The translations under genes were made by a program, and so were the position numbers. A DNA stretch of 64,000 nucleotides, from positions 85,389 to 149,388 of the forward strand of contig NZ_MKIO01000018.1 of NCBI RefSeq assembly GCF_001938945.1, in the 5' to 3' direction. Positions within the stretch are counted from its first letter, which is position 1. Each line of letters starts with the position of its first letter. This DNA comes from Xaviernesmea rhizosphaerae. Its GTDB lineage: Bacteria; Pseudomonadota; Alphaproteobacteria; Rhizobiales; Rhizobiaceae. Under the pieces are notes generated by a model. That model worked only from the letters and a program-made list of their open reading frames with translations. It searched no databases and was not told the DNA's origin. Shown piece by piece: positions 28,010-36,156 of the stretch.

Positions 28010-28069
28010 TCTGGCAGACCGCGCGCCCGGCGCGGCCATGACGGTTCTCTCGGATCGATCGTGAGAGGG

Positions 28070-28104
28070 ATGGCGCCAGCCTAAAGAGGCCGGCGCCATT
28101 TTTT
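28070..28104 (+). terminator. Strong terminator after the efflux operon
   Basis: A 12-bp stem with one mismatch (ATGGCGCCAGCC/GGCCGGCGCCAT), a 6-nt loop and an immediate run of six T residues. Confidence 0.88.
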
Positions 28105-28113
28105 CGAGCGCGA

Positions 28114-28154
28114 TCTGACATACGTACGTCAGATTTTGATTTACGTATCTCAGA
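28114..28154. promoter_or_regulatory. Two tandem imperfect palindromes upstream of the xyl regulator
   Basis: TCTGACATAC/GTACGTCAGA (28114-28133) is a 20-bp palindrome with one mismatch per half. A related site reads TGATTTACGTATCTCAGA (28137-28154); its reverse complement matches the first at most positions. The spacing centre to centre is about two helical turns. They are likely operators of the LacI-type regulator that starts 35 bp downstream. Confidence 0.65.
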
Positions 28155-28188
28155 ATCTGTCCTATGCCTGCTTCAGGGAGGAAGGAGC

Positions 28189-29232
28189 ATGCGGCCGACG
28201 GTGCACGACATCGCGGCGGAAGCCGGCGTCAGCCTGGCCACCGTCGATCGGGTTCTGAACGCGCGTGTGGGCGTGCGCGCCGAAACGCGCGAGCGCGTCC
28301 AGGCGGCGGTGACGCGTCTCGGCTATGTTCGCGATGTGGCGGCCGCCAATCTGGCCAAGAGCCGCAGCTATGCCATCCGCTTCATCCTGCCGGATGGCGA
28401 CAATCCCTTCATGCATGCCCTGAAAGCTCATGTTCTCCAGGTCGGCGATCCCGCGACGCGGCTTGGCGGGCTGGAGCGGCTTGCCGTTTCGCTGGACCCC
28501 GTGCCGTCGCTGGATGCCGTCGCGCTGGCAGCCGCGCTCGACAGGGCCGGGGAGCAGAGGCCTGCCGGCATCGCCGTCGTGGCCGTGGATGCTCCCGAGG
28601 TCGAGGCGGCGATCGGCAGGCTGACCGCGCGCGGCATTCCCGTGGCGACGCTGGTCTCGGACCTGCCGGCATCCGGCCGCAGGCATTTCGCCGGCATCGA
28701 CAATATCGCGGCCGGACGCACGGCCGGCGGGCTGATGCGCCGCTTTCTTTCCGGCCGGTCCGGGCCGGTGGCGGTGATTGCCGGCTCGCTGACGCTGCGC
28801 GACCATCGCGAACGGCTGAGCGGCTTTGCCGACGTTCTTGCGCAAGGGGCTCAGGCGCTCAACCTTTTGCCGGTTCTGGAGGGCGGGGACGATCCCGTCA
28901 GGGTCGAGGCGCTTGCCGGCAGGCTCATTGCCGAGGTGCCGGATCTTGCCGGCATCTACAGTCTCGGCGCCGGCGACCAGGGCCTGATCCGCGCACTCTC
29001 CGCTGCGCCGGAGCGCCGGCCGCAGGCGGTGCTGCTGCACGAGCTTTCGCCGCATACGCGCCAGGCGCTGGAGGCCGGCCTGGTGGATGCTGTGCTGGCG
29101 CAGGATCCCGGCCATATCGCCCGCAGCGCCGTGCGCGTGCTGCGCGCCTTCGCCGATGGCACGAGCTTTGACCCGGCGCAGGAACGCATCCGCATCGATA
29201 TTTTTCTCAAGGACAACCTGCCGCCCGGCTGA
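28189..29232 (+). CDS. LacI family regulator of the xylose operon
   Basis: A 347-aa LacI-type repressor. The N-terminal headpiece TVHDIAAEAGVSLATVDRVLNAR is a clear helix-turn-helix plus hinge, with V-D rather than the usual V-S before the recognition-helix end. The rest resembles a periplasmic-binding-protein-type sugar domain. It precedes xylB by 57 bp and xylA beyond it on the same strand. It therefore probably controls xylose use and its own transcription through the paired operators upstream. The effector is presumably xylose or a derivative, which is inferred from context only. Confidence 0.88.
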   Translation: MRPTVHDIAAEAGVSLATVDRVLNARVGVRAETRERVQAAVTRLGYVRDVAAANLAKSRSYAIRFILPDGDNPFMHALKAHVLQVGDPATRLGGLERLAVSLDPVPSLDAVALAAALDRAGEQRPAGIAVVAVDAPEVEAAIGRLTARGIPVATLVSDLPASGRRHFAGIDNIAAGRTAGGLMRRFLSGRSGPVAVIAGSLTLRDHRERLSGFADVLAQGAQALNLLPVLEGGDDPVRVEALAGRLIAEVPDLAGIYSLGAGDQGLIRALSAAPERRPQAVLLHELSPHTRQALEAGLVDAVLAQDPGHIARSAVRVLRAFADGTSFDPAQERIRIDIFLKDNLPPG

Positions 29233-29289
29233 GCCCGTCAGGCCGGGACGGCAGCGTCCCTCAGCGCTTTCCTCACAGGAGACTAAGGC

Positions 29290-30744
29290 ATGTTTCTCGG
29301 CATCGATCTCGGCACATCCGGCGTCAAGGCGCTCTTGATGGACGAGGCCCAGCGCATCGTCGGCTCGGCGTCCGCTTCGCTGACCGTGTCGCGTCCGCAT
29401 CACGGCTGGTCCGAGCAGGACCCGGCCGACTGGATCCGCGCCACGCAGGAGGCCATTGACGGGCTGAAATCCGCTCATCCGGCCGAGCTCGCCGCCGTCA
29501 AGGGCATTGGCTTGTCCGGCCAGATGCATGGCGCGACGCTGGTCGACGCCGCGGACCAGGTGCTGCGGCCCTGCATCCTGTGGAACGACACGCGCAGCGC
29601 CGAACAGGCCGCGCGGCTCGATGCCGATCCGCGCTTCCGGGCGCTGACGGGCAATATCGTCTTCCCCGGCTTCACCGCGCCCAAGCTCGTCTGGGTCAAG
29701 GAAAACGAGCCCGACCTCTTCGCCAAGGTGGCGAAAGTGCTGCTGCCAAAGGATTATCTGCGCCTCTGGCTGACGGGCGAACATATTTCGGAAATGTCCG
29801 ATTCGGCCGGCACCTCCTGGCTCGATACGGGCAAGCGCGCCTGGTCCGACGACCTTCTGGCGGCAACCGATCTTTCGCGCGCGCAGATGCCGGCGCTGGT
29901 CGAGGGCACGCAAGCCGGCGGGCAGCTGAAGGCGGATCTTGCTGCGCGCTGGGGCATGGGCGCAAGCGTCGTCGTGGCCGGCGGGGCGGGCGACAATGCG
30001 GCCTCGGCCTGCGGCATGGGCACGGTGGCGGAAGGTCAGGCCTTCGTTTCGCTCGGCACATCCGGCGTCCTGTTCGCTGCCAATGACCGCTATCTGCCGA
30101 ACCCGGAAAGCGCCGTGCATGCCTTCTGCCATGCGCTGCCCGGCACCTGGCACCAGATGGGCGTGATCCTCTCGGCCACCGATGCGCTGAACTGGCTTTC
30201 CGGCGTCACCGGCACCCCGGCCGCCGGGCTCACCGCAGCGCTGGGCGAGACGCTGAAGACACCCGGTGGCGTCACCTTCCTGCCTTATCTCTCGGGCGAG
30301 CGCACGCCGCACAATGACGCGGCCATTCGCGGCGCGCTGATCGGCCTTTCCCATGAGAGCGACCCCGCAGCGCTGACTCAGGCGGTGCTCGAAGGCGTGG
30401 CCTTCGCCATCCGCGACAGTCTGGAAGCGCTGAAGAGTGCCGGCACCACGCTCGATGCCGTCACGGCCATCGGCGGCGGCTCCCGCTCGCATTATTGGCT
30501 GAAGGCGATCGCAACGGCACTCGGCCTGCCGGTGGCCTTGCCCGCCGATGGCGATTTCGGCGCTGCCTTCGGCGCGGCCCGGCTCGGCCTCGTCGCCGCG
30601 ACAGGCGCGGATCCCCGGCAGGTCTTCACGGCGCCGGCGACCGCGCAGACCATCCTGCCCGATCCTGCCTTGGCGGAGGCTTTCGAGGAGGCCTATGGCC
30701 GCTACCGCGCGCTTTACCCCGCCATCCGGCCGCTGTCGCACTGA
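29290..30744 (+). CDS. xylB: Xylulokinase
   Basis: A 484-aa FGGY-family kinase that phosphorylates D-xylulose to xylulose 5-phosphate. It begins MFLGIDLGTSGVKALLMDE, the phosphate-1 motif. GLSGQMHGATLVD and WNDTRS are the sugar-contacting blocks seen in XylB. AGAGDNAASACGMG and SLGTSGVLFA form the nucleotide site, and IGGGSRSHYWLK is the C-terminal adenosine motif. A GGAGACTAAGGC ribosome site precedes the ATG. It lies between the LacI regulator and xylA, so the three probably form one xylose operon feeding the pentose phosphate pathway. Confidence 0.95.
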   Translation: MFLGIDLGTSGVKALLMDEAQRIVGSASASLTVSRPHHGWSEQDPADWIRATQEAIDGLKSAHPAELAAVKGIGLSGQMHGATLVDAADQVLRPCILWNDTRSAEQAARLDADPRFRALTGNIVFPGFTAPKLVWVKENEPDLFAKVAKVLLPKDYLRLWLTGEHISEMSDSAGTSWLDTGKRAWSDDLLAATDLSRAQMPALVEGTQAGGQLKADLAARWGMGASVVVAGGAGDNAASACGMGTVAEGQAFVSLGTSGVLFAANDRYLPNPESAVHAFCHALPGTWHQMGVILSATDALNWLSGVTGTPAAGLTAALGETLKTPGGVTFLPYLSGERTPHNDAAIRGALIGLSHESDPAALTQAVLEGVAFAIRDSLEALKSAGTTLDAVTAIGGGSRSHYWLKAIATALGLPVALPADGDFGAAFGAARLGLVAATGADPRQVFTAPATAQTILPDPALAEAFEEAYGRYRALYPAIRPLSH

Positions 30745-30783
30745 CGGCAGGCCTTCATTCATCACATCACGGAGGAGACACCC

Positions 30784-32091
30784 ATGAGCACCGGATTTTT
30801 CGGCGATATCCAGAAGATCAAATTTGAAGGCCCCGACAGCACCAATCCGCTGGCCTTCCGGCATTACAATCCCGACGAGATGGTCATGGGCAAGCGGATG
30901 GAAGACCATCTGCGCTTTGCCGTGGCCTATTGGCACAGCTTCGTCTGGCCGGGCGGCGATCCCTTCGGCGGCCAGACCTTCGAGCGCCCCTGGTTCAAGG
31001 ACACGCTGGATGCCGCCAGGCTGAAGGCCGACGTCGCCTTCGAATTCTTCCAGCTGCTCGGCGCGCCCTACTACTGCTTCCACGATGCCGACGTGCGTCC
31101 GGAAGGCCGGGACTTCAAGGAGAACACCGCCAATCTCAACGCCATCGTCGATCACTTCGAGAAGAAGCAGGCCGAAACCGGCGTCAAGCTGCTCTGGGGC
31201 ACGGCGAACCTGTTCTCGCACCGCCGCTACATGTCGGGCGCGGCCACCAATCCGGATCCGGATGTCTTCGCTTTCGCCGCCGCCACGGTAAAGACCTGCA
31301 TCGACGCCACCCATCGCCTCAATGGCGAGAACTACGTTTTGTGGGGCGGCCGCGAGGGCTATGAGACGCTGCTCAACACCAATCTGAAGCAGGAGCTGGA
31401 CCAGCTCGGCCGCTTCCTCAATCTGGTGGTGGAGTACAAGCACAAGATCGGCTTCAAGGGCACGATCCTGATCGAGCCGAAGCCGCAGGAGCCGACCAAG
31501 CACCAGTATGACTACGACGTCGCCACCGTCTATGGCTTCCTGAAGACCTATGGCCTGGAGAACGAGGTCAAGCTCAACATCGAGCAGGGCCATGCCATCC
31601 TTGCCGGCCATTCCTTCGAGCACGAGCTGGCGCTGGCCAATGCGCTCGGCGTCTTCGGCTCGATCGACATGAACCGCAACGACTACCAGTCCGGCTGGGA
31701 CACCGACCAGTTCCCCAACAATGTGCCCGAGATGGCGCTGGCTTATTATCAGGTTCTTGCGGGCGGTGGCTTCACGACGGGCGGCACCAACTTCGATTCC
31801 AAGCTGCGCCGCCAGTCGCTCGACCCGGAAGATCTGCTGATCGGCCATATCGGCGGCATGGATTGCTGCGCCCGTGGTCTGAAGGCCGCCGCGCGGATGA
31901 TCGAGGACGGCGCCCTCTCCAATCCGCTGGCCGAGCGCTATGCCGGCTGGGCGACGGACGAAGGCAAGAAGCGCCTGACCGCCCTTTCGCTCGAAGACCT
32001 GACGCAGCTGGTCGAAAGCTCCGGCCTCAACCCGCAGCCGCGCTCCGGCAAGCAGGAGCTGCTCGAAAACATCGTCAATCGCTATGTCTGA
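30784..32091 (+). CDS. xylA: Xylose isomerase (class II)
   Basis: A 435-aa class II D-xylose isomerase that converts D-xylose to D-xylulose in the cytosol. The long N-terminal segment typical of class II ([20 protein letters not shown]) is present. Catalytic and metal-site blocks are [10 protein letters not shown] (catalytic His/Asp pair), [46 protein letters not shown] and [22 protein letters not shown] ribosome site precedes the ATG. It follows xylB by 39 bp. This reverses the E. coli order but is common in rhizobia. Confidence 0.96.
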   Translation: MSTGFFGDIQKIKFEGPDSTNPLAFRHYNPDEMVMGKRMEDHLRFAVAYWHSFVWPGGDPFGGQTFERPWFKDTLDAARLKADVAFEFFQLLGAPYYCFHDADVRPEGRDFKENTANLNAIVDHFEKKQAETGVKLLWGTANLFSHRRYMSGAATNPDPDVFAFAAATVKTCIDATHRLNGENYVLWGGREGYETLLNTNLKQELDQLGRFLNLVVEYKHKIGFKGTILIEPKPQEPTKHQYDYDVATVYGFLKTYGLENEVKLNIEQGHAILAGHSFEHELALANALGVFGSIDMNRNDYQSGWDTDQFPNNVPEMALAYYQVLAGGGFTTGGTNFDSKLRRQSLDPEDLLIGHIGGMDCCARGLKAAARMIEDGALSNPLAERYAGWATDEGKKRLTALSLEDLTQLVESSGLNPQPRSGKQELLENIVNRYV

Positions 32092-32136
32092 GCGATGAAA
32101 AAGGCCGGTTCGCCGCAAGGCGGGCCGGCAACATCT

Positions 32137-32163
32137 TCCGCCGCTCGTCAAAGGGGCGGCGGA
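32137..32163 (+). terminator. Hairpin after xylA
   Basis: A perfect 8-bp stem (TCCGCCGC/GCGGCGGA) with an 11-nt loop, followed by TTAAATGG. It is preceded at 32103-32129 by a weaker imperfect hairpin. The U tract is poor. Confidence 0.4.
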
Positions 32164-32366
32164 TTAAATGGTTGTTAGTCCCTTACTGTAATTGTTCAGC
32201 CTTAAGTCGATTTTTTCCATGAGTGCAAGCATCGTGGCCGCGTGCGACAGGCGGGGCCGGACGAGGATCCGGCCAGGCAGGCCGGGGCCGCGATCGCTCT
32301 CATGAAGGACATGTCTGCCGCCGCATCGCATGAGGGGTGCGGCGGATGCGTTGCTGAGGGGCAAGG

Positions 32367-33887
32367 ATGAGCGACCACCACACCGTTTCCCAGGAACTCA
32401 AGGCGCGGCTCGACTTCGTCGATTTCGGGCAGAGGCAGGCCGAGGTTCTGGCCGAGGCGCTGCCGACCATCGTCGCGTCGATCGGGCCGGCGCTCGAGCG
32501 ATTCTACGGGAAGGCGGCCACGCATCCGCATACGGCGAGCTTCTTTCGCGATCGCGCGCATGTGGAGGCGGCCAAGCAGCGCCAGGCGCAGCATTGGCAG
32601 TCGATCGCCTCGGGTCGTTTCGATGCCGATTATGTCGGCAGGGTCACGGCGATCGGCAAGGCGCATGCCCGCATCGGCCTGGAGCCGCGCTGGTATATTG
32701 GCGGCTATTCCCTGATTCTCGAAACCCTGCTGAAAAGCGTGATCGAAAGCCAGCTCAAGGGCTTCCTGACCCGCGGCAAGGCCGGCGGGCTGGGCGAAAG
32801 CGTGGCCGCCGTGGTCAAGGCCGCGCTGGTGGACATGGACTATGCCATCGCCGTCTATCTCGATGCCCTGCGCGAGGAGCGCGAACAGGTAGAAGCCAAG
32901 CAGGCGGCGGCGGCCCGCGAGCAGGCGGTTGCGCTCGCCGCGCTGGAGCGCGCGCTTTCGGCGCTCGCCGATGGCGACCTGACGAACCAGATCCGCGAGC
33001 CGCTGGCGCCGCAGTTCGAAAGCCTGCGGGAAAATTTCAACCGGGCGCTCGACCGGCTCGACAGCACCATGGGCTCGGTGGTGAGCAGCGCCGAAGAAAC
33101 GGCCAACAATGCCGACGAGATGCTTTCGGCAGCCGACGATCTCGCCCGCCGCACCGAGCGCCAGGCCGCCTCGATCGAGCAGACGGTGACCGCACTTGAG
33201 CAGATCACCACCATCTCCAACCAGTCCGCCAGCCGCACCGATGCCGCCCGCGCCATGGTCGCCCAGGCCAATGAGGAAGCGGGCCGCTCCGGCACCGTGG
33301 TTTCAGAGGCGGTGGCGGCGATGAGCGCGATCGAGGAATCCTCGCGCAAGGTAACGCAGATCATCGGCGTGATCGACCAGATCGCCTTCCAGACCAACCT
33401 CCTGGCGCTCAATGCCGGTGTCGAGGCCGCGCGTGCTGGCGATGCCGGCAAGGGCTTTGCCGTGGTGGCTCAGGAGGTGCGCAACCTCGCGCAGAAATCG
33501 GCCGATGCCGCCCGCGAGATCAAGTCGCTGATCGACCATTCCTTTTCCGAGGTGCTGCGCGGCGTGTCGCTGGTCAACCGGGCCGGCGAGGCGCTGCAGA
33601 CCATTGGCAACCAGGTGGTCAGCATCAACGAACATATCGACGCCATTGCCGGTTCGGCGCGCGAGCAGGCGGTGGGAATCGCCGAGATCAATTCCGCCAT
33701 CGGCAGCATGGACCAGTCGACCCAGCAGAACGCCGCCATGGTCGAGGAAACCAATGCCGCCACCCACGCGCTCGCCGAGGTCAGCGGCAATCTCCGGCAT
33801 CTGATTTCCCAGTTCCGCACCTCGTCCAGCCTCGCCCGGTCGGGCGGCGCGAGCGCGGCCGAAACGCAATGGCGCCGCGCGGGCTGA
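32367..33887 (+). CDS. Globin-coupled methyl-accepting chemotaxis protein
   Basis: A 506-aa soluble chemoreceptor with no membrane helix. Residues 1-160 form a globin-coupled-sensor domain with likely haem ligand His100 in AHARIGLEPRWYIGGY. This predicts oxygen sensing of the HemAT type. A helical linker with HAMP-like character follows (about 180-245). The MCP signalling hairpin has its tip at IDQIAFQTNLLALNAGVEAARAGDAGKGFAVVA; it reads NAGVEAARAGD where NAAVEAARAGE is usual. QQNAAMVEETNAATHAL is a likely methylation helix. It would signal through CheA/CheW encoded elsewhere. It stands alone after the xylose operon. Confidence 0.93.
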   Translation: MSDHHTVSQELKARLDFVDFGQRQAEVLAEALPTIVASIGPALERFYGKAATHPHTASFFRDRAHVEAAKQRQAQHWQSIASGRFDADYVGRVTAIGKAHARIGLEPRWYIGGYSLILETLLKSVIESQLKGFLTRGKAGGLGESVAAVVKAALVDMDYAIAVYLDALREEREQVEAKQAAAAREQAVALAALERALSALADGDLTNQIREPLAPQFESLRENFNRALDRLDSTMGSVVSSAEETANNADEMLSAADDLARRTERQAASIEQTVTALEQITTISNQSASRTDAARAMVAQANEEAGRSGTVVSEAVAAMSAIEESSRKVTQIIGVIDQIAFQTNLLALNAGVEAARAGDAGKGFAVVAQEVRNLAQKSADAAREIKSLIDHSFSEVLRGVSLVNRAGEALQTIGNQVVSINEHIDAIAGSAREQAVGIAEINSAIGSMDQSTQQNAAMVEETNAATHALAEVSGNLRHLISQFRTSSSLARSGGASAAETQWRRAG

Positions 33888-34188
33888 CACGGCGCTGATC
33901 GTCTCCTGCCGGGGAGGGCGCACGCCGCAAAGGCGTGGCGCCAGCTTTCGCATGCCTATTTAAGACATTGAAAAAAAGTAAAAAATTCGTTTTCACAAGC
34001 GCGTTTTCACACCATCCGTGCTTGCCTCTCCGCAACAAGATGCTACCTTCCGCCCGCACGGAAACGTTTTCGATCGTTCGGTGCGGCACGGTGTCCCCCT
34101 GCAGGAGGCAGGCGCGGGGCCCAAGATCCGGTCCGGCATGGCCACGTCTTGACGCAGGGGCCGGGATCATCAGGCGGGAGGAGAAGAC
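33888..34188. other. Intergenic region between the chemoreceptor and sugar epimerase genes
   Basis: About 300 bp. A weak hairpin (CACGCC-gcaaa-GGCGTG, 33921-33937) follows the chemoreceptor stop and could be its terminator. An A/T-rich stretch at 33955-34015 is unusual for this GC-rich region and may hold the promoter of the next gene. A LacI-type box lies at 34060-34071. No coding sequence or RNA gene is evident. Confidence 0.5.
34060..34071. promoter_or_regulatory. AACGTT-centred LacI-type operator candidate
   Basis: GGAAACGTTTTC is a 12-bp near-palindrome (one mismatched pair) 118 bp upstream of the epimerase gene. Such AAACGTTT-centred boxes are typical of LacI-family sugar repressors. 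Confidence 0.5.
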
Positions 34189-35241
34189 ATGAAGACGATC
34201 AAGGGGCCGGGCATCTTTCTCGGCCAGTTCGCGGGCGATGCGGCACCGTTCAATTCCTGGGATGCGATCACCAAATGGGCGGCCGACAAGGGCTATGTCG
34301 GCGTACAGGTGCCGACCTGGGCCGGCCAGCTGATCGACCTGAAGAAGGCATCGGAGTCCAAGGACTATTGCGACGAATTCGCCGGCAAGGCGCGCGAGAA
34401 CGGCGTGGAGGTCACCGAGCTTTCCACCCATCTCCAGGGCCAGCTGGTGGCGGTTCATCCCGCTTATGACGAGGCCTTCGACGGCTTCGCGGCGCCTGAA
34501 GTGCGCGGCAATCCAAAAGCGCGCCAGCAATGGGCGGTGGAACAGGTGAAGATGGCGCTCAGCGCCTCGAAGAATCTCGGCCTGAAGGCGCATGCGACCT
34601 TCTCCGGCGCGCTGGCATGGCCCTTCATCTATCCCTGGCCGCAGCGTCCGGCAGGACTGGTAGAGACCGCCTTCGACGAGCTGGCCCGCCGCTGGCGGCC
34701 GATCCTCGACCATGCAGAGGACTGTGGCGTCGACGTCTGCTACGAGATCCATCCCGGCGAGGATCTGCATGACGGCGTGACCTACGAGATGTTCCTGGAG
34801 CGCACCGGCAACCATGCCCGTGCCTGCATGCTCTACGATCCCTCGCATTACGTGCTGCAATGCCTGGATTATCTCGACAATATCGACATCTACAAGGACC
34901 GCATCCGCATGTTCCATGTGAAGGATGCCGAGTTCAACCCGACCGGGCGCCAGGGCGTATATGGCGGCTATCAGGGCTGGGTCAACCGCGCCGGCCGCTT
35001 CCGCTCGCTGGGCGACGGCCAGGTGGATTTCGGCGCGGTCTTCTCCAAGCTCACCGCCAATGATTTCGACGGCTGGGCCGTGGTGGAATGGGAATGCGCC
35101 TTGAAAAACTCCGAGGACGGCGCCCGCGAAGGGGCCGAGTTCGTCAAGGCGCACATCATCCGCGTCACCGACAAGGCCTTTGACGACTTTGCCGCCGGCG
35201 GCACGGACGAGGCCGCCAACCGGCGCATGCTCGGGCTTTGA
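34189..35241 (+). CDS. Sugar phosphate isomerase/epimerase (xylose isomerase-like TIM barrel)
   Basis: A 350-aa AP endonuclease-family-2 TIM barrel, the group annotated as sugar phosphate isomerase/epimerase. Metal-site residues are suggested by VCYEIHPGEDLHDG (Glu/His), LYDPSHYVLQ (Asp/His), MFHVKDAEF (His/Asp) and VVEWECA (Glu). A strong GGGAGGAG site precedes the ATG. The substrate is not predictable. Proteins of this type usually sit with Gfo/Idh/MocA dehydrogenases, and one is found at 36157 on the same strand. The two are separated by an opposing acetyltransferase gene and a repeat element, so they are not one simple operon. Confidence 0.87.
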   Translation: MKTIKGPGIFLGQFAGDAAPFNSWDAITKWAADKGYVGVQVPTWAGQLIDLKKASESKDYCDEFAGKARENGVEVTELSTHLQGQLVAVHPAYDEAFDGFAAPEVRGNPKARQQWAVEQVKMALSASKNLGLKAHATFSGALAWPFIYPWPQRPAGLVETAFDELARRWRPILDHAEDCGVDVCYEIHPGEDLHDGVTYEMFLERTGNHARACMLYDPSHYVLQCLDYLDNIDIYKDRIRMFHVKDAEFNPTGRQGVYGGYQGWVNRAGRFRSLGDGQVDFGAVFSKLTANDFDGWAVVEWECALKNSEDGAREGAEFVKAHIIRVTDKAFDDFAAGGTDEAANRRMLGL

Positions 35242-35247
35242 TGTTCT

Positions 35248-35345
35248 AGAGCATCGGACTGAAATTCGGATACATTCCGATGCTCTATTTTTTGTTTTTG
35301 CATCGGATTTTTCCGAAAACCGGTTCCCACTTTTCGGTCCGATGC
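35248..35345. repeat. RIME-like palindromic intergenic element, copy 1
   Basis: Two adjacent palindromes. The first is AGAGCATCGGA/TCCGATGCTCT (35248-35286). The second spans 35300-35345, with outer arms GCATCGGA/TCCGATGC and an inner CCGAAAA/TTTTCGG around ACCGGTTCCCAC. The layout matches rhizobial intergenic mosaic elements. It ends 1 bp before the acetyltransferase stop, so it may also act as a terminator between convergent genes. Related copies lie at 45455, 56017 and 63926. Confidence 0.85.
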
Positions 35346-35346
35346 T

Positions 35347-35982
35347 TTAAGCCAGCGCTTTCAGAGCGTCGATATCGCCGCTTTCAAGGATGGAGAGATT
35401 GGCTTCGAGCTTGTCGAGAGGCCAGTCCCACCAGGCGACCTGGAGAAGGAGGTCGATCACCTCTTGCGGATAGCGCATGCGAATGAGGCGGGCGGGATTG
35501 CCGCCGACAACGGCATAGGGCGGCACGTCCCGGCTGACCACGGCTTCCGCCGCGACAATGGCGCCATGACCGATCGTCACGCCGGACATGATCGTGGCAT
35601 TGTGGCAGATCCAGACATCGTGGCCGACGATCGTGTCGCGGTAGGGCAGGTTCGGATAGCCGAAGGTTTCCGGCGTGAAGATGCGGAACGGATAGGTCGT
35701 GAAACCATCCATCGGATGGTTGGCATCGGCGCTGATGAAATAGCTGCCCCGGGCGATCTGCACATAGCGGCCGATCACGAGCTTTTCCCTGCTGCTTTCG
35801 AAGAGGTAGGGCGCGAGGATGCCGGCCGTCTCTTCGACGCTGCCGGAATGGGTGTAGTAGCTGAAATCGCCGATCTCCATGCGCGGATGGGTGATCGCAT
35901 GTTTGAGGTGAACGGTATCCCGATAGACCATGCCATTGGGCAGGGTGATGGGATGCAGGGCGTCGGCATTGAGCACTGGCAT
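35347..35982 (-). CDS. CatB-related O-acetyltransferase (hexapeptide repeat)
   Basis: A 211-aa left-handed beta-helix acyltransferase of the xenobiotic acetyltransferase (CatB/Vat) family. IGDFSYYTHSGS and VIGRYVQIARGSYFISADANHPMDG mark the first coils, with the family active-site histidine in ANHPMDG. IVGHDVWICHNATIMSGVTIGHGAIVAAEAVV holds the hexapeptide coils, and VVGGNPARLIRMRY is the usual end. The start at 35982 has AAGG 9 nt upstream. The substrate could be a sugar or an antibiotic-like acceptor. Chromosomal relatives are common, and resistance should not be assumed. It faces the epimerase gene and is divergent from the dehydrogenase gene. Confidence 0.88.
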   Translation of the reverse strand: MPVLNADALHPITLPNGMVYRDTVHLKHAITHPRMEIGDFSYYTHSGSVEETAGILAPYLFESSREKLVIGRYVQIARGSYFISADANHPMDGFTTYPFRIFTPETFGYPNLPYRDTIVGHDVWICHNATIMSGVTIGHGAIVAAEAVVSRDVPPYAVVGGNPARLIRMRYPQEVIDLLLQVAWWDWPLDKLEANLSILESGDIDALKALA

Positions 35983-36156
35983 GATGATGACCTTGAGACA
36001 AAGCTGAGTGTTTCCGCAGCGTGGCAACTGCAGGTGATGAAACGACCTCTTGGCCTTGAAGCTCAGCGGTTCATTGTCAGGGCATCCTCTTGATAAGAGG
36101 GGATGATAAGAGATTCTTTCAAAAAAGACAGCCGAAATGGCTTGAGGAGGACAGAG

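Noticed and set aside
28162..32151. A 1329-codon open frame on the minus strand opposite lacI, xylB and xylA
   Set aside because: It is the antisense shadow of three clear genes in GC-rich DNA. The product is rich in Arg, Gly, Ala and Glu with no domain, and has no ribosome site.
35280..35486. A short frame beginning MLYFLFLHRIFPKTGSHFSV, with similar peptides near 45.5 kb and 64.0 kb
   Set aside because: The shared peptide HRIFPKTGSHFSV is simply a translation of the RIME-like repeat, not a gene family.
35347..35982. Chloramphenicol resistance gene
   Set aside because: The CatB-like fold is shared by many chromosomal O-acetyltransferases, and there is no mobile or resistance context to support that specific function.
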